This document shows positions 8,141 through 15,226 of a stretch of 64,000 nucleotides of DNA, piece by piece. Numbering within the stretch: position 1 is the first letter of the stretch; each line of letters starts with the position of its first letter. The DNA comes from Gallionellaceae bacterium (GTDB lineage: Bacteria; Pseudomonadota; Gammaproteobacteria; Burkholderiales; Thiobacillaceae): positions 62,001 to 126,000 of the forward strand of contig JAQTLN010000006.1 of assembly GCA_028714875.1 (NCBI GenBank). The letters are read 5' to 3'. Position numbers and translations under genes: made by a program. Below the pieces are notes generated by a model. The model had not been told where the DNA came from. It worked only from the letters and a program-made list of their open reading frames with translations, and made no database searches.

Positions 8141-8360
8141 CACGTTGGCTGAGTACAGCCCGCCACCCTGCGATATGGGTGCCTTTTGAGGCCGGTCAGT
8201 CCCTGAGGAGTTCGCTCCGTACCGGCACACCTCGACCCGAATGGGTTGGGGCCGGGATCATCGTAATGCTGTTTATTTACCCTATCGGGGAGCGCCGCCT
8301 TCCCGCCAGGGAACCGTCCTGTTGGACGGGGTGGTCTCTCTTTTCCTTCTGGAGACCATC
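8141..8360 (+). ncRNA. Long structured leader RNA, copy B
   Basis: Shares with copies A and C the strings GTTGGCT, GTACAGCCCGCC, TTTTGAGGCCGGTCAG and GGAGTTCGCTCC, and has GGGATCATCGTAATGCTG. The hairpins hold compensatory changes: CCTCGACCC-GAAT-GGGTTGGGG replaces GTCTC-GCAA-GAGAC, CCGTCC-TGTT-GGACGG replaces CTGTCA-TTTC-TGACAG, and the SD stem is TGGTCTC/GGAGACCA. It leads into a 53-aa gene. Confidence 0.78.
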
Positions 8361-8522
8361 ATGGAAGTCCTTCAATACCAAGTCATTAACGCCGGCAACG
8401 GCTTCTGTATCGCCGCCTACGACGAATCCGTTGGCGACTTTCGTCGTCTGTCCAAAGAGGCCTATCCGAGGTTCAAGGATGCTCGTGATGCGCTTTTCAC
8501 GGGCAAATGGACCATCGCTTGA
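8361..8522 (+). CDS. Small hypothetical protein, 53 aa
   Basis: The start is fixed by the SD stem of leader B (CTGGAGACCATC then ATG). The product has a beta-rich N-terminus (VLQYQVINAGNGFCIAAYDE) and a helical, basic C-terminus (LSKEAYPRFKDARDALFTGKW). No membrane segment. It is short, but codon use and the leader support it. Function unknown. Confidence 0.6.
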   Translation: MEVLQYQVINAGNGFCIAAYDESVGDFRRLSKEAYPRFKDARDALFTGKWTIA

Positions 8523-8532
8523 ATCGTTCTTT

Positions 8533-8602
8533 CCCAACCGGGACGCATCACTCCCGGCTGGGGGTGGTGTCGTTCCATTTTCATATTTCGAGGAGCAACA
8601 CC
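8533..8602 (+). promoter_or_regulatory. Short two-hairpin, SD-sequestering leader
   Basis: Hairpin 1: CCCAACCGGGA (8533-8543) with TCCCGGCTGGG (8552-8562). Hairpin 2: GGTGTCGTTCC (8566-8576) with GGAGCAACACC (8592-8602), enclosing a T-rich loop and burying the SD. Confidence 0.7.
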
Positions 8603-9064
8603 ATGAGCCACACCAAGATCATCGGCAGTACGAAGTCGCTGTACTACCAGTTCTACGAGCTTGCTCGCATGTACTGGCGTGACATGCAGTACAGCGGCCT
8701 GGACGCCATCGAGAAATCGAAGCGCCGGGCCTATGAGGTTGCCGCTCAGCGCGTGGGCTTCCCGCTCTCGCTGTGTGATCGCCTTTATGACCGCTGCTTC
8801 CAGGAATGCTGGAGCATGGACCTTGGCTGCTATGTCACCCCCCTCGACCCCGAGGCCCGCATGTTCGATCTCGCGGACCGCATCGAGAACGCGTGGGCGG
8901 GGCGGCTTGACTGCTGCCCTGTCGATTTGACGCAGTACCGTGTCAATCGGGAAAACCGCGACAAGCTGGCCATGCGGCAACGCCGGCAAGCTGATCGCGA
9001 GCAGTCAGTGCGGGGTCGGCCATTACTTCTGGTTGATCCACTTATTGAGGAGGCTGTCGCATGA
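8603..9064 (+). CDS. Hypothetical protein, 153 aa
   Basis: Soluble, mostly helical protein beginning SHTKIIGSTKSLYYQFYELA. It has several cysteines (CDRLYDRCFQEC, CCPVD) that do not form an obvious zinc motif. The start is fixed by the SD in the upstream leader. Its stop overlaps the next start (ATGA at 9061-9064). I do not recognise the family. Confidence 0.62.
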   Translation: MSHTKIIGSTKSLYYQFYELARMYWRDMQYSGLDAIEKSKRRAYEVAAQRVGFPLSLCDRLYDRCFQECWSMDLGCYVTPLDPEARMFDLADRIENAWAGRLDCCPVDLTQYRVNRENRDKLAMRQRRQADREQSVRGRPLLLVDPLIEEAVA

Positions 9065-9378
9065 TTACCGTGAGGTCGTATCAGGGTTTCGGCTATGGCT
9101 GTAAAGAGCAGCCATTTGACCGTATCGAGGACGCCATCAAGGCGTTTAACAGTATGGATCCATGCCATGAGATGCCCCGTCTTTGTCGTGATGGCAAGAC
9201 GGTTGCTGAACATGATGTGGAGTCAGGCATGGCTGTGATGTTCTGGGCTGACGATGTCAGGTTGGTCTACAACAGCGTGACATTCGATGCTTTGCTGGAT
9301 GAAAGCATTTCCTTGGATAGCCGACAGGCTATTTGGCAACCAGGAGAAGCACCATGTATGACCGTGGACAAGATGTAG
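9061..9378 (+). CDS. Hypothetical protein, 105 aa
   Basis: Coupled to the preceding gene by ATGA overlap, with GGAGG upstream. Contains FDRIEDAIKAFNSM and an acidic, beta-rich middle; no membrane helix. Its last 25 nt overlap the start of a 36-aa membrane peptide. No family recognised. Confidence 0.6.
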   Translation: MITVRSYQGFGYGCKEQPFDRIEDAIKAFNSMDPCHEMPRLCRDGKTVAEHDVESGMAVMFWADDVRLVYNSVTFDALLDESISLDSRQAIWQPGEAPCMTVDKM

Positions 9379-9464
9379 ATATAAACCGTTACGCGGCCAT
9401 ATCAGGCGAGATCGCCGGCTTGATATTGGCGGTCGTGATGTTCTTGCTGACGATCCCGATGTAA
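9354..9464 (+). CDS. Membrane micro-protein, 36 aa
   Basis: ATG at 9354 has AGGAG seven bases upstream. The product has a charged N-terminus (YDRGQDVDINRYAA) and one transmembrane helix (IAGLILAVVMFLLTIPM). It overlaps the preceding gene by 25 nt. It is similar in size and style to the two 40-aa membrane proteins nearby. Confidence 0.5.
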   Translation: MYDRGQDVDINRYAAISGEIAGLILAVVMFLLTIPM

Positions 9465-9510
9465 CCCCTACCCCCGCGCGCCTCTGGTGCAGGGGAGTAA
9501 AGGAGAAAAC

Positions 9511-9717
9511 ATGAAGTTCAACAAGGACCAGCGTGAGGGGTTGGCCAAGGTGGCTGACAACCTGGCCACGGCCTGCATGATTACGGCAATTGTCGGTGGC
9601 TTGGTCGATCAGAAGATCGGCTGGGTAACCGCGATGCTGCTGTTAGCAATGTTCGTGGTGCTACTATCCGTAGCGTATATCCTTCGTTTCGAAAAAGGAG
9701 GCAGCAATGGCAATTGA
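9511..9717 (+). CDS. Small two-helix membrane protein, 68 aa
   Basis: The ATG at 9511 follows AAAGGAG and is preferred over 9487. N-terminus KFNKDQREGLAKVADNLATA, then two hydrophobic segments (MITAIVGGLVDQ and VTAMLLLAMFVVLLSVAYIL). It is a paralogue, by eye, of the 60-aa protein at 6459, and again overlaps a 40-aa single-pass protein downstream. Confidence 0.65.
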   Translation: MKFNKDQREGLAKVADNLATACMITAIVGGLVDQKIGWVTAMLLLAMFVVLLSVAYILRFEKGGSNGN

Positions 9718-9829
9718 ATCTTTGGTCGCTCTTGGCCTTGCCACGGCGTTCTTGCTTGGTGTGGCTCTCTACTCGTTGAAACACCGGGACGGGGATCATC
9801 ACCACAAGGACAGTGCGCTCTCGAAGTAA
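9707..9829 (+). CDS. Single-pass membrane micro-protein with His-rich tail, 40 aa
   Basis: Starts 11 nt before the end of the preceding gene with a near-perfect SD (AAAGGAGG). One helix (LVALGLATAFLLGVALYSL), then KHRDGDHHHKDSALSK. Similar in design to the micro-protein at 6638. The His-rich tail could bind metal; that is inference. Confidence 0.6.
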   Translation: MAIESLVALGLATAFLLGVALYSLKHRDGDHHHKDSALSK

Positions 9830-9850
9830 CGCGAGACACTTCTCAAATAA

Positions 9851-9882
9851 AGCCCCGCGCAGCACTGCTGCCGGGGCTTTTC
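9851..9882 (+). terminator. Intrinsic terminator
   Basis: AGCCCCG and CGGGGCT pair around a 14-nt loop and are followed by TTTT. It separates the small membrane-protein genes from the methyltransferase leader. Confidence 0.75.
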
Positions 9883-9891
9883 AATCACCCA

Positions 9892-9945
9892 CCCGGACGG
9901 GTCTCCCGTCTGGGGGCCTCCGTCCAGTTTCTGCATGGAGGCAAC
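9892..9945 (+). promoter_or_regulatory. Short two-hairpin, SD-sequestering leader
   Basis: Hairpin 1: CCCGGACGGG-TCT-CCCGTCTGGG. Hairpin 2: GCCTCC (9916-9921) with GGAGGC (9937-9942), which contains the SD of the methyltransferase gene. Confidence 0.68.
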
Positions 9946-11043
9946 ATGGCACTGATCTTCTCGCGCCTCGCGCGCAACTTCATCAAAAACGGCTATTACC
10001 CAACTGACGACATGACGCTGGAGCGGATCCTTTCCGCCCTGGACATCGCCGCCGGCAGGGTCCGCATTTTCGATCCCTGTTGTGGCGAGGGTGTGGCACT
10101 TGCCGAGGCCAAGCATCATCTGGCCGAATGCGGTGCTGCCGTGACCGCCCTGGGCGTGGAGTTCGACCCGGAACGTGCCTGGCACGCGAAGGGGCTGCTC
10201 GACACCGTGGCGCACGCGGACGTGAATGACGTGTTCGTGACCGCGCGCAGCATCGGCCTGTTGTTCCTGAATCCTCCTTACGGCGCCGTCGTTTCCGACA
10301 AAGCCGGCACCGGGGATGATGCCAAGCGCGAACGCCTGGAAAAAATCTTCTACCGCAAGACAGTGCCGTGGTTGCAGTTCGGTGGCGTCATGGTGTTGAT
10401 CATTCCTCACTACGTGCTCGATGCCGAGTTCGCCGCCATGATTGCCCGCCACTTCGAGCGGGTGACGATTCACATGGCGCCCGAGCAGCAGTTCAAGCAA
10501 TGCGTGATCATGGGCGTCAAGCGCCGGGCGGACAGCCCTGATTTGGCGATCGCGAAAGCGCTCGAAGCAGCCGGCCAGGGAGAACTCCCCCCAGTGCTGC
10601 CCGAGGGCTGGTGCGGTGAACCTTATCTTGTGCCGGCAATGACGGCGGAAGACGCGTTTGCCTTCACCTCGATGCGCATTGACGGCGCCCAGTTGGAAGC
10701 CGAAGTACGCCGACTTGGGGCTCACACCTTGTGGCCACAGTTCGGCGCCATGTACGGGCGAATCGCATTGCCGGCCAGGCGGCCGCTACGTGACCTGTCC
10801 AAATGGCATCTGGCGCTGGCGCTGGCCGCCGGGCAGATTTCCGGCGTAGTACGTTCCGGTTCCAGAACCCTGCTCATCAAGGGCGACACCTTCAAGGAGA
10901 AGTCGCGCGCTGTGGACCAGGAATTCAAGGCAGACGGCAGCATCGTCGAAACCATCCGGATGACCGACACCTTCGTGCCGGTCATACGGGGCCTTGATTT
11001 CACGCCTGGGTCTGGCTTCGGCCAGGTGGTGACGATTCGGTAA
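9946..11043 (+). CDS. DUF6094-type N6-adenine DNA methyltransferase-like protein, 365 aa
   Basis: A Rossmann-fold methyltransferase: the S-adenosylmethionine motif FDPCCGEG lies near residues 42-49 and the catalytic NPPYG near 109-113, as in N6-adenine or N4-cytosine enzymes. The C-terminal half (APEQQFKQCVIMGVKRR and beyond) resembles the DUF6094 family common in ICE and plasmid accessory regions. It may modify element DNA against restriction or regulate genes; no restriction partner is adjacent. The SD is held in the upstream leader. Family assignment is good, specificity unknown. Confidence 0.78.
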   Translation: MALIFSRLARNFIKNGYYPTDDMTLERILSALDIAAGRVRIFDPCCGEGVALAEAKHHLAECGAAVTALGVEFDPERAWHAKGLLDTVAHADVNDVFVTARSIGLLFLNPPYGAVVSDKAGTGDDAKRERLEKIFYRKTVPWLQFGGVMVLIIPHYVLDAEFAAMIARHFERVTIHMAPEQQFKQCVIMGVKRRADSPDLAIAKALEAAGQGELPPVLPEGWCGEPYLVPAMTAEDAFAFTSMRIDGAQLEAEVRRLGAHTLWPQFGAMYGRIALPARRPLRDLSKWHLALALAAGQISGVVRSGSRTLLIKGDTFKEKSRAVDQEFKADGSIVETIRMTDTFVPVIRGLDFTPGSGFGQVVTIR

Positions 11044-11061
11044 TTCATCTGTTTTTTACAA

Positions 11062-11125
11062 CCCGCGAGGGGCTTCACGCCCCTCGCGGGGATCGTGGCG
11101 CTCCCGTTTTTACATGGAGCGCATC
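11062..11125 (+). promoter_or_regulatory. Short two-hairpin, SD-sequestering leader
   Basis: Hairpin 1 is a perfect 12-bp stem, CCCGCGAGGGGC (11062-11073) with GCCCCTCGCGGG (11079-11090). Hairpin 2 is GCGCTCC (11098-11104) with GGAGCGC (11116-11122) around CGTTTTTACAT. The SD is fully paired. Confidence 0.75.
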
Positions 11126-11548
11126 ATGAAAAAAATGTGGAGTTTCAAAACCGCCCACTTCACGGTGGAGTGGCTAATTGAACGGGATGTTCTGAGTACG
11201 GACTACATGGACTCCGCCCTGGCTGATGAATGTCGTGCCAAGGTGCGATCCGGCGAGTGGAAATGCTTTACTTCCACCATCCGGGTTGTTCACCGCGCCA
11301 CGAAGAGGGTGTTGTCCGAGTCGTACCTGGGCAACTCGATCTATGCCGAACCCAGGGAATTCCGGGACCACTTCGGAATGAACGGGAAAGGCTACGGCTC
11401 CTACTTCTCGGACATGGTCCGCGAGGCTATCGCCGATGCCAGGAAGGCCTTCCCGGCTTTCCAGAAAGAGGCGAATGCCGAAATCAAGCGGCAGATGCGG
11501 GCGCTGAACTGCGCCATCAAGGCGCCGCGCCAGTTGCAACCGGCCTGA
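11126..11548 (+). CDS. Hypothetical protein, 140 aa
   Basis: The ATG at 11114 lies on the SD, so 11126 is taken. The protein starts KKMWSFKTAHFTVEWLIERD and contains MDSALADECRAKVRSGEW, which looks like a mixed alpha/beta domain. The C-terminus is helical and basic. Similar proteins occur, as I recall, in ICE accessory blocks, but I cannot name a family. Confidence 0.62.
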   Translation: MKKMWSFKTAHFTVEWLIERDVLSTDYMDSALADECRAKVRSGEWKCFTSTIRVVHRATKRVLSESYLGNSIYAEPREFRDHFGMNGKGYGSYFSDMVREAIADARKAFPAFQKEANAEIKRQMRALNCAIKAPRQLQPA

Positions 11549-11563
11549 TCTTTTCAACATCAA

Positions 11564-11622
11564 CCCGCGAGGGGCTTCACGCCCCTCTGGGGTGGCCTCT
11601 CGCTCTTTTCTGGAGCGAAAAC
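11564..11622 (+). promoter_or_regulatory. Short two-hairpin, SD-sequestering leader
   Basis: Hairpin 1: GAGGGGC-TTCAC-GCCCCTC with outer CCC/GGG. Hairpin 2: TCGCTC (11600-11605) with GAGCGA (11613-11618), holding the SD. Its 5' half is nearly identical to the leader at 11062, but hairpin 2 has different, still complementary arms. Confidence 0.72.
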
Positions 11623-12315
11623 ATGCGAATCGAACTTGGCATGCGTGTGCGTGTAAAGCGTGAACAGAACCGCATCTGTGGCCCGCTATACCCAGGCCGT
11701 GATGGCGTGGTCGTGGCGGACAACTTTTGTGGTTCCGACATGGACGATGGCTACTGGTATGTCTTGTTGCGTGCGACAAGACGGGCAAAAGAGCGCATCG
11801 AGTTGTTTCCGGGGACACACCTCGAAGCCATTGACCAGGCTGGTCATCCGTATTCCGCGCAGTTTCTGGAAATGGCTTATCGCCAGCATTACCGGGTCAA
11901 GGAATACGACCAGGTGACGCTGGTGGCTCTCCTCGATGAGCTGGTCGCGATTGAGAAGGAAGACGGCTTTGCCGTTATCCCGACTATCCGACGCGCTGTG
12001 GATCTGGAATTGGCCCGCAGAGGTAGCGAGCCGGCGCCGGTTTCGCCAGGCACCGAGCATCCCGCCGTTTCCGTCGCGATGGACGTGCTGCGCGGCTACG
12101 GCCGCGCGGATGCTGTGGCGCTGGTCACCCTGGCCACCTATGACGACTGGCAGAAGATCGCCAGGCAAGAGCTGGAGCGGCGCGCTACGCGCATCGTCCA
12201 AGTCTTGGATGAAGCAACTCTGGAAGTGATCGCCGCCGGCGGGCTGGATTTCACGGTGCTCTGCCGCGAGGTGGCCACCGAGTTGTCGCAGGCAGTGGCG
12301 CCGCCGACGGCGTAA
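11623..12315 (+). CDS. Hypothetical protein, 230 aa
   Basis: The start is placed by the leader SD; the frame is open from 11230 but that part overlaps the previous gene. The N-terminal 60 residues (LGMRVRVKREQNRICGPLYPGRDG) look like a small beta-barrel, possibly SH3-like. The rest is helical with repeats of acidic and leucine-rich segments. No catalytic motif seen. Confidence 0.62.
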   Translation: MRIELGMRVRVKREQNRICGPLYPGRDGVVVADNFCGSDMDDGYWYVLLRATRRAKERIELFPGTHLEAIDQAGHPYSAQFLEMAYRQHYRVKEYDQVTLVALLDELVAIEKEDGFAVIPTIRRAVDLELARRGSEPAPVSPGTEHPAVSVAMDVLRGYGRADAVALVTLATYDDWQKIARQELERRATRIVQVLDEATLEVIAAGGLDFTVLCREVATELSQAVAPPTA

Positions 12316-12333
12316 CCGCAGCTCTTACTTCAA

Positions 12334-12394
12334 ACCCTTTCGGGGAGTTCTCCTCCCCGGAGGCTCCCCGTGTTTTTCTGAAATGGAGGACACG
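12334..12394 (+). promoter_or_regulatory. Short two-hairpin, SD-sequestering leader of radC
   Basis: Hairpin 1: CGGGGAG (12341-12347) with CTCCCCG (12353-12359). Hairpin 2: CGTGT (12369-12373) with ACACG (12390-12394), or alternatively CTCC with GGAG; either masks the SD. Confidence 0.6.
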
Positions 12395-13018
12395 ATGCTG
12401 TCTCAAACCGTAGTAGAACTTTCCAACCGTGATCTGTTGGCCCTGCTGGTGGGCGAGAACACCGCCGACTGCATGCTGATGGAAACGGGAGGAAGCTTGT
12501 TTGGCTTGTTTCCCGACGAGCCTTGTACTGTCGCAACGGTTCGCGAACCCAGTGCGGAGTATGGCTGGGCAAGGCCTCGTGAGATCCTGTCGGCTGCCAG
12601 GGAACTGGCTCGTCGATGCCTTGGGGAATCACTCGCTCAGGGCGAAAGCATGAACTCGCCTCGCCAGGTGAAGGAATATCTATCACTCTCGCTTGGAAAG
12701 CTGCCCTATGAGGCATTCATGGTCTTGTGGCTAGACGCACAGAACCGGCTGATCGAGGCCGAAGTGCTTTTCAAGGGAACATTGACGCAAACCAGCGTTT
12801 ATCCCCGCGAAGTCGTGAAGCAGGCTCTGGCTCACAATGCCGCTGGCGTGATCCTGTCGCACAACCATCCGTCCGGCACCGCCGAGGCATCACAGGCGGA
12901 TCGTTGGCTTACTGACCAGCTCAAGGCCGCGCTTGGCCTGGTGGACGTAAAGCTGGTCGACCACATCATCGTGGCCGGCAATGAGCATTTGTCGTTTTGC
13001 GATCGCGGCTGGTTGTAA
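12395..13018 (+). CDS. radC: RadC-like JAB/MPN domain protein, 207 aa
   Basis: It carries the JAMM signature SHNHPSG at about residues 155-161 with the downstream SQAD aspartate near 169, typical of RadC (DUF2466) proteins found on ICEs, phages and plasmids. These resemble zinc metalloenzymes; the old DNA-repair role is doubtful. The N-terminal part (about 1-80) differs from chromosomal RadC, which has helix-hairpin-helix motifs, and appears to be an element-specific domain. ATG 12395 is chosen because 12383 overlaps the SD. A 12-bp hairpin follows at 13041-13082. Confidence 0.85.
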   Translation: MLSQTVVELSNRDLLALLVGENTADCMLMETGGSLFGLFPDEPCTVATVREPSAEYGWARPREILSAARELARRCLGESLAQGESMNSPRQVKEYLSLSLGKLPYEAFMVLWLDAQNRLIEAEVLFKGTLTQTSVYPREVVKQALAHNAAGVILSHNHPSGTAEASQADRWLTDQLKAALGLVDVKLVDHIIVAGNEHLSFCDRGWL

Positions 13019-13024
13019 CAACCC

Positions 13025-13082
13025 GGCCCCTCTCACGAGGGGCCTCACCTGGGCGACCGATTCGGTTGTCCAGGTGAGGCCT
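13025..13082 (+). repeat. Two strong hairpins after radC
   Basis: GGCCCCTC-TCAC-GAGGGGCC at 13025-13043 resembles hairpin 1 of the short leaders. It is followed by GGCCTCACCTGG with CCAGGTGAGGCC, a perfect 12-bp stem (13041-13082) with an inner ACCG-ATT-CGGT. The two share bases, so they could be alternative folds. A -10-like TAGACT at 13090 leads into leader C. Confidence 0.55.
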
Positions 13083-13102
13083 ACCTGGGTAGACTGAAAG
13101 CG

Positions 13103-13321
13103 TTTCACGTTGGCTTCGTACAGCCCGCCGCCCGGCGCCATGGGCGCCTTTTGAGGCCGGTCAGTCCCTGAGGAGTTCGCTCCGTACCGGCACGCTTCGC
13201 AAGAGGTCGGGATTATCGTAATGCTATTTTTCTTCACCCATCTGGGGATCCACCTTCCCCACATGGGAACTGTCATTTCTGACAGGGTGGTCTCCCCTTC
13301 TTTTCATTTCTGGAGAGCACC
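13103..13321 (+). ncRNA. Long structured leader RNA, copy C
   Basis: Same length (219 nt) as copy A and about 95% identical by eye. Changes are concentrated in loops or are paired, for example GGCGCC-ATGG-GCGCC where A has GCCC/GGGT. It ends in the same SD stem and drives a 119-aa protein unrelated to the DUF3577 protein downstream of copy A, so the leader is not tied to one gene family. Confidence 0.8.
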
Positions 13322-13681
13322 ATGAACACATCATTTACTGTTTCAGACCCCTTCTCGGACTGCCTTTACGTGAAAGCAACGCTTGCCGCAGTTGTGGTGG
13401 TAGCGGATCAGATCGGCGCACAGTTCATCGTTGAAGTAGATGATGGCGACGCCGACAAACCGGTTCAGCACTTCCATAAATACTTTGGTGAGTGGTTACC
13501 GATTCCGCGACTCGCGTGGGGAAAAGGCGAGCCTTTCATTCGCGGTTTCAAATATGGCGAAGGATGGCGGAAGCTGGGCCAGACTCGGCCTTGTGAGGCG
13601 GATTACCTCGGTAACCCTTATGAAAAAGGCAATCCAGCCAATCGTGAATGGCGGCAAGGCTTTGATGCCGCTTTTCAGTAA
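13322..13681 (+). CDS. Hypothetical protein, 119 aa
   Basis: Soluble, acidic N-terminal half (TLAAVVVVADQIGAQFIVEV) and a C-terminal half rich in Gly, Trp and Tyr (GEWLPIPRLAWGKGEPFIRG). The start is set by leader C. No family recognised. Confidence 0.6.
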   Translation: MNTSFTVSDPFSDCLYVKATLAAVVVVADQIGAQFIVEVDDGDADKPVQHFHKYFGEWLPIPRLAWGKGEPFIRGFKYGEGWRKLGQTRPCEADYLGNPYEKGNPANREWRQGFDAAFQ

Positions 13682-13695
13682 ATAAACCTTCTTTA

Positions 13696-13748
13696 CCCCA
13701 CCGGGGCCTTCCCCGGTCGGGGAGGCTCCATTTTTTCAGGAGCCGCAC
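13696..13748 (+). promoter_or_regulatory. Short two-hairpin, SD-sequestering leader
   Basis: Hairpin 1: CCGGGG-CCTT-CCCCGG with outer CCCC/GGGG. Hairpin 2: GGCTCC (13724-13729) with GGAGCC (13739-13744) around a T-rich loop. Confidence 0.7.
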
Positions 13749-14354
13749 ATGTTCAAAATCAAGGAACTGTTCGACATCTTCGCGGATGCCTGCGTCCGCG
13801 ATGAAGCCGGCAATCTCGTATTTCTCTCGCTCTACGGCCGTGACACCGTCATCCAGCAGCTCTACGCGGCCTTCTACCTGAAGGCGACGGAAGGCGGGTT
13901 CGATCAGATCCACCTGGTCGATGATGCTGGACGGCAACACCCGGTTTTTCTGGGGCAAGCTGACCGCCTTACGAAAATCTCCGGACGTTTCCCAAGAGCA
14001 AACCTGTTCGGCAACCTGGTTCACACATGGATCTACGATCCCGTGGTGGCCAGGCCGGACATGGTGAACCGCGCCGCCTGGTTGTTGGCGGAAGACGATG
14101 GCAGCGATGCCGTGAAAACCGCCTTTGATGCCCGCGTCTGGGAGGCCTACCGGCAGTTGTCGCCCGTGCCCTTGCTGGATCATTGGCAAGCGCCGGTCAT
14201 GGAGGCCACCGGGCACGCCTGCATCACCTCGATGGCACAGACCCCCTACCCTCCCCTGGGCCGGGTATCCGCTTGCAGGGTAACGATCGGCGAGCATTTT
14301 GCGCCGATGGTTTCCCGGCTGGTTCGCGATGGCACGTTGACCCTGGAGGAATGA
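13749..14354 (+). CDS. Hypothetical protein, 201 aa
   Basis: Begins FKIKELFDIFADACVRDEAG. A central segment (WIYDPVVARPDMVNRAAWLLAEDDG) and the C-terminal MVSRLVRDGTLTLEE look well folded. No membrane helices or catalytic motifs are clear. It is followed two bases later by a 57-aa gene, so they are probably co-translated. Unknown family. Confidence 0.62.
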   Translation: MFKIKELFDIFADACVRDEAGNLVFLSLYGRDTVIQQLYAAFYLKATEGGFDQIHLVDDAGRQHPVFLGQADRLTKISGRFPRANLFGNLVHTWIYDPVVARPDMVNRAAWLLAEDDGSDAVKTAFDARVWEAYRQLSPVPLLDHWQAPVMEATGHACITSMAQTPYPPLGRVSACRVTIGEHFAPMVSRLVRDGTLTLEE

Positions 14355-14355
14355 C

Positions 14356-14529
14356 ATGACACGCGACCAGGCTTTTGCCAAAGCGGGGAAGCTTTCACGG
14401 CATCGCGGAGAGCCGATGTATGTGGTCTTTGACCCGTCTTCCGAGAATGGTCCTTGGCAGGTGTCCACGGAGTCCGGCCTCGATACCTTTTACCTGGGCT
14501 GTTCCGATGTCACGGAAGTGACGGACTGA
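14356..14529 (+). CDS. Small hypothetical protein, 57 aa
   Basis: Not long enough for most gene finders, but it has GGAGG 7-9 bases upstream and sits tightly behind the 201-aa gene. The product (TRDQAFAKAGKLSRHRGE, then MYVVFDPSSENGPWQVST) looks like a compact beta-rich domain. Unknown function. Confidence 0.55.
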   Translation: MTRDQAFAKAGKLSRHRGEPMYVVFDPSSENGPWQVSTESGLDTFYLGCSDVTEVTD

Positions 14530-14548
14530 CGGCCACATGTTTTTATAA

Positions 14549-14610
14549 CCCTCGCGGGGAATTCCTCCCCGTCTGGGGAGGGTTCGCCGCTTTTTCTTGT
14601 GGAGCGGATC
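14549..14610 (+). promoter_or_regulatory. Short two-hairpin, SD-sequestering leader
   Basis: Hairpin 1: CGGGGA with TCCCCG inside CCCTC with GAGGG. Hairpin 2: CCGCT (14587-14591) with AGCGG (14603-14607) around TTTTTCTTGTGG. It leads to a 7-codon reading frame, not directly to the 65-aa gene. Confidence 0.68.
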
Positions 14611-14634
14611 ATGTTCAAAAGGGGATTCAAATGA
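14611..14634 (+). CDS. Seven-codon minigene at the leader start codon
   Basis: The ATG placed by the leader opens a frame encoding MFKRGFK and stops at TGA 14632-14634, which overlaps the ATG of the next gene (14631). Its AAAAGGGG codons also serve as SD for that gene. It may be a coupling peptide, or a remnant of an earlier start. Confidence 0.4.
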   Translation: MFKRGFK

Positions 14635-14828
14635 CAGGTGTAAAAGTAGAGCATGGGCACACGTTCGAGCAACTGATGGGGCGTCTTCTTGCGGGAGAGC
14701 AAGGCGATGATGTGCCCATCGTCATGGAAGCATTTGGTTGCAATTATGAAGCCGCTTGTGACGCCATATTCACGGGTGATCATCAAGAAGCAATTGCGAT
14801 GCTGAACGCCGCGATAGCGGCAGCCTGA
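14631..14828 (+). CDS. Small hypothetical protein, 65 aa
   Basis: Starts at ATG 14631 with AAGGGG upstream inside the minigene. The helical product (TFEQLMGRLLAGEQGDD, CNYEAACDAIFTGD, AIAMLNAAIAAA) has alternating acidic and alanine-rich helices. A longer frame from 14454 would run through the leader and is rejected. Unknown function. Confidence 0.55.
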   Translation: MTGVKVEHGHTFEQLMGRLLAGEQGDDVPIVMEAFGCNYEAACDAIFTGDHQEAIAMLNAAIAAA

Positions 14829-14843
14829 GCACCTTCTTTCAAA

Positions 14844-14906
14844 CCCATGCGGGGAAGCACTCCCCGCATGGGGCGTGGTTTCTCCGCGTTCTTCCTGGAG
14901 CAAACC
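14844..14906 (+). promoter_or_regulatory. Short two-hairpin, SD-sequestering leader
   Basis: Hairpin 1 is a perfect 12-bp stem, CCCATGCGGGGA (14844-14855) with TCCCCGCATGGG (14861-14872). Hairpin 2: GGTTTCTCC (14877-14885) with GGAG-c-AAACC (14897-14906), one bulged base. Confidence 0.73.
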
Positions 14907-15206
14907 ATGCTGTCGATACTCGAACCGGTAGTACACGGGCTTACACCCGGATCCAATGCCTTGAGGGTGTCAGTGGAAATCAACAAGGCACTGATTGAGC
15001 GCGGGCACACCGATGAATCTATCGGGCAGATGTCCGGCCGCGAGATCTTTTCTGAATACTGTACCTGGCATGGCCTGATCAACTGGAGCGACACCCTCTG
15101 GGATGTCGTTCTGGTGTTGAGGGCCATGGATGTCATTCAGGACATCGACGCTCGCGTAAATCACGCCTTTGCTGACCTGACAGCAAAGCAAGCCAACGCA
15201 GGCTAA
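14907..15206 (+). CDS. Hypothetical protein, 99 aa
   Basis: The start is fixed by the leader. Helical, soluble protein (LRVSVEINKALIERGHTDES; IFSEYCTWHGLINWSDTLW). No family recognised. Lies directly before the helicase gene. Confidence 0.6.
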   Translation: MLSILEPVVHGLTPGSNALRVSVEINKALIERGHTDESIGQMSGREIFSEYCTWHGLINWSDTLWDVVLVLRAMDVIQDIDARVNHAFADLTAKQANAG

Positions 15207-15226
15207 GCAAACTTCTGCTCTACCTA

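Noticed and set aside
7980-8189. Open frame of 69 codons on the plus strand
   Set aside because: It runs into leader B, has no SD for its starts and low-complexity content; the region is better explained by hairpins.
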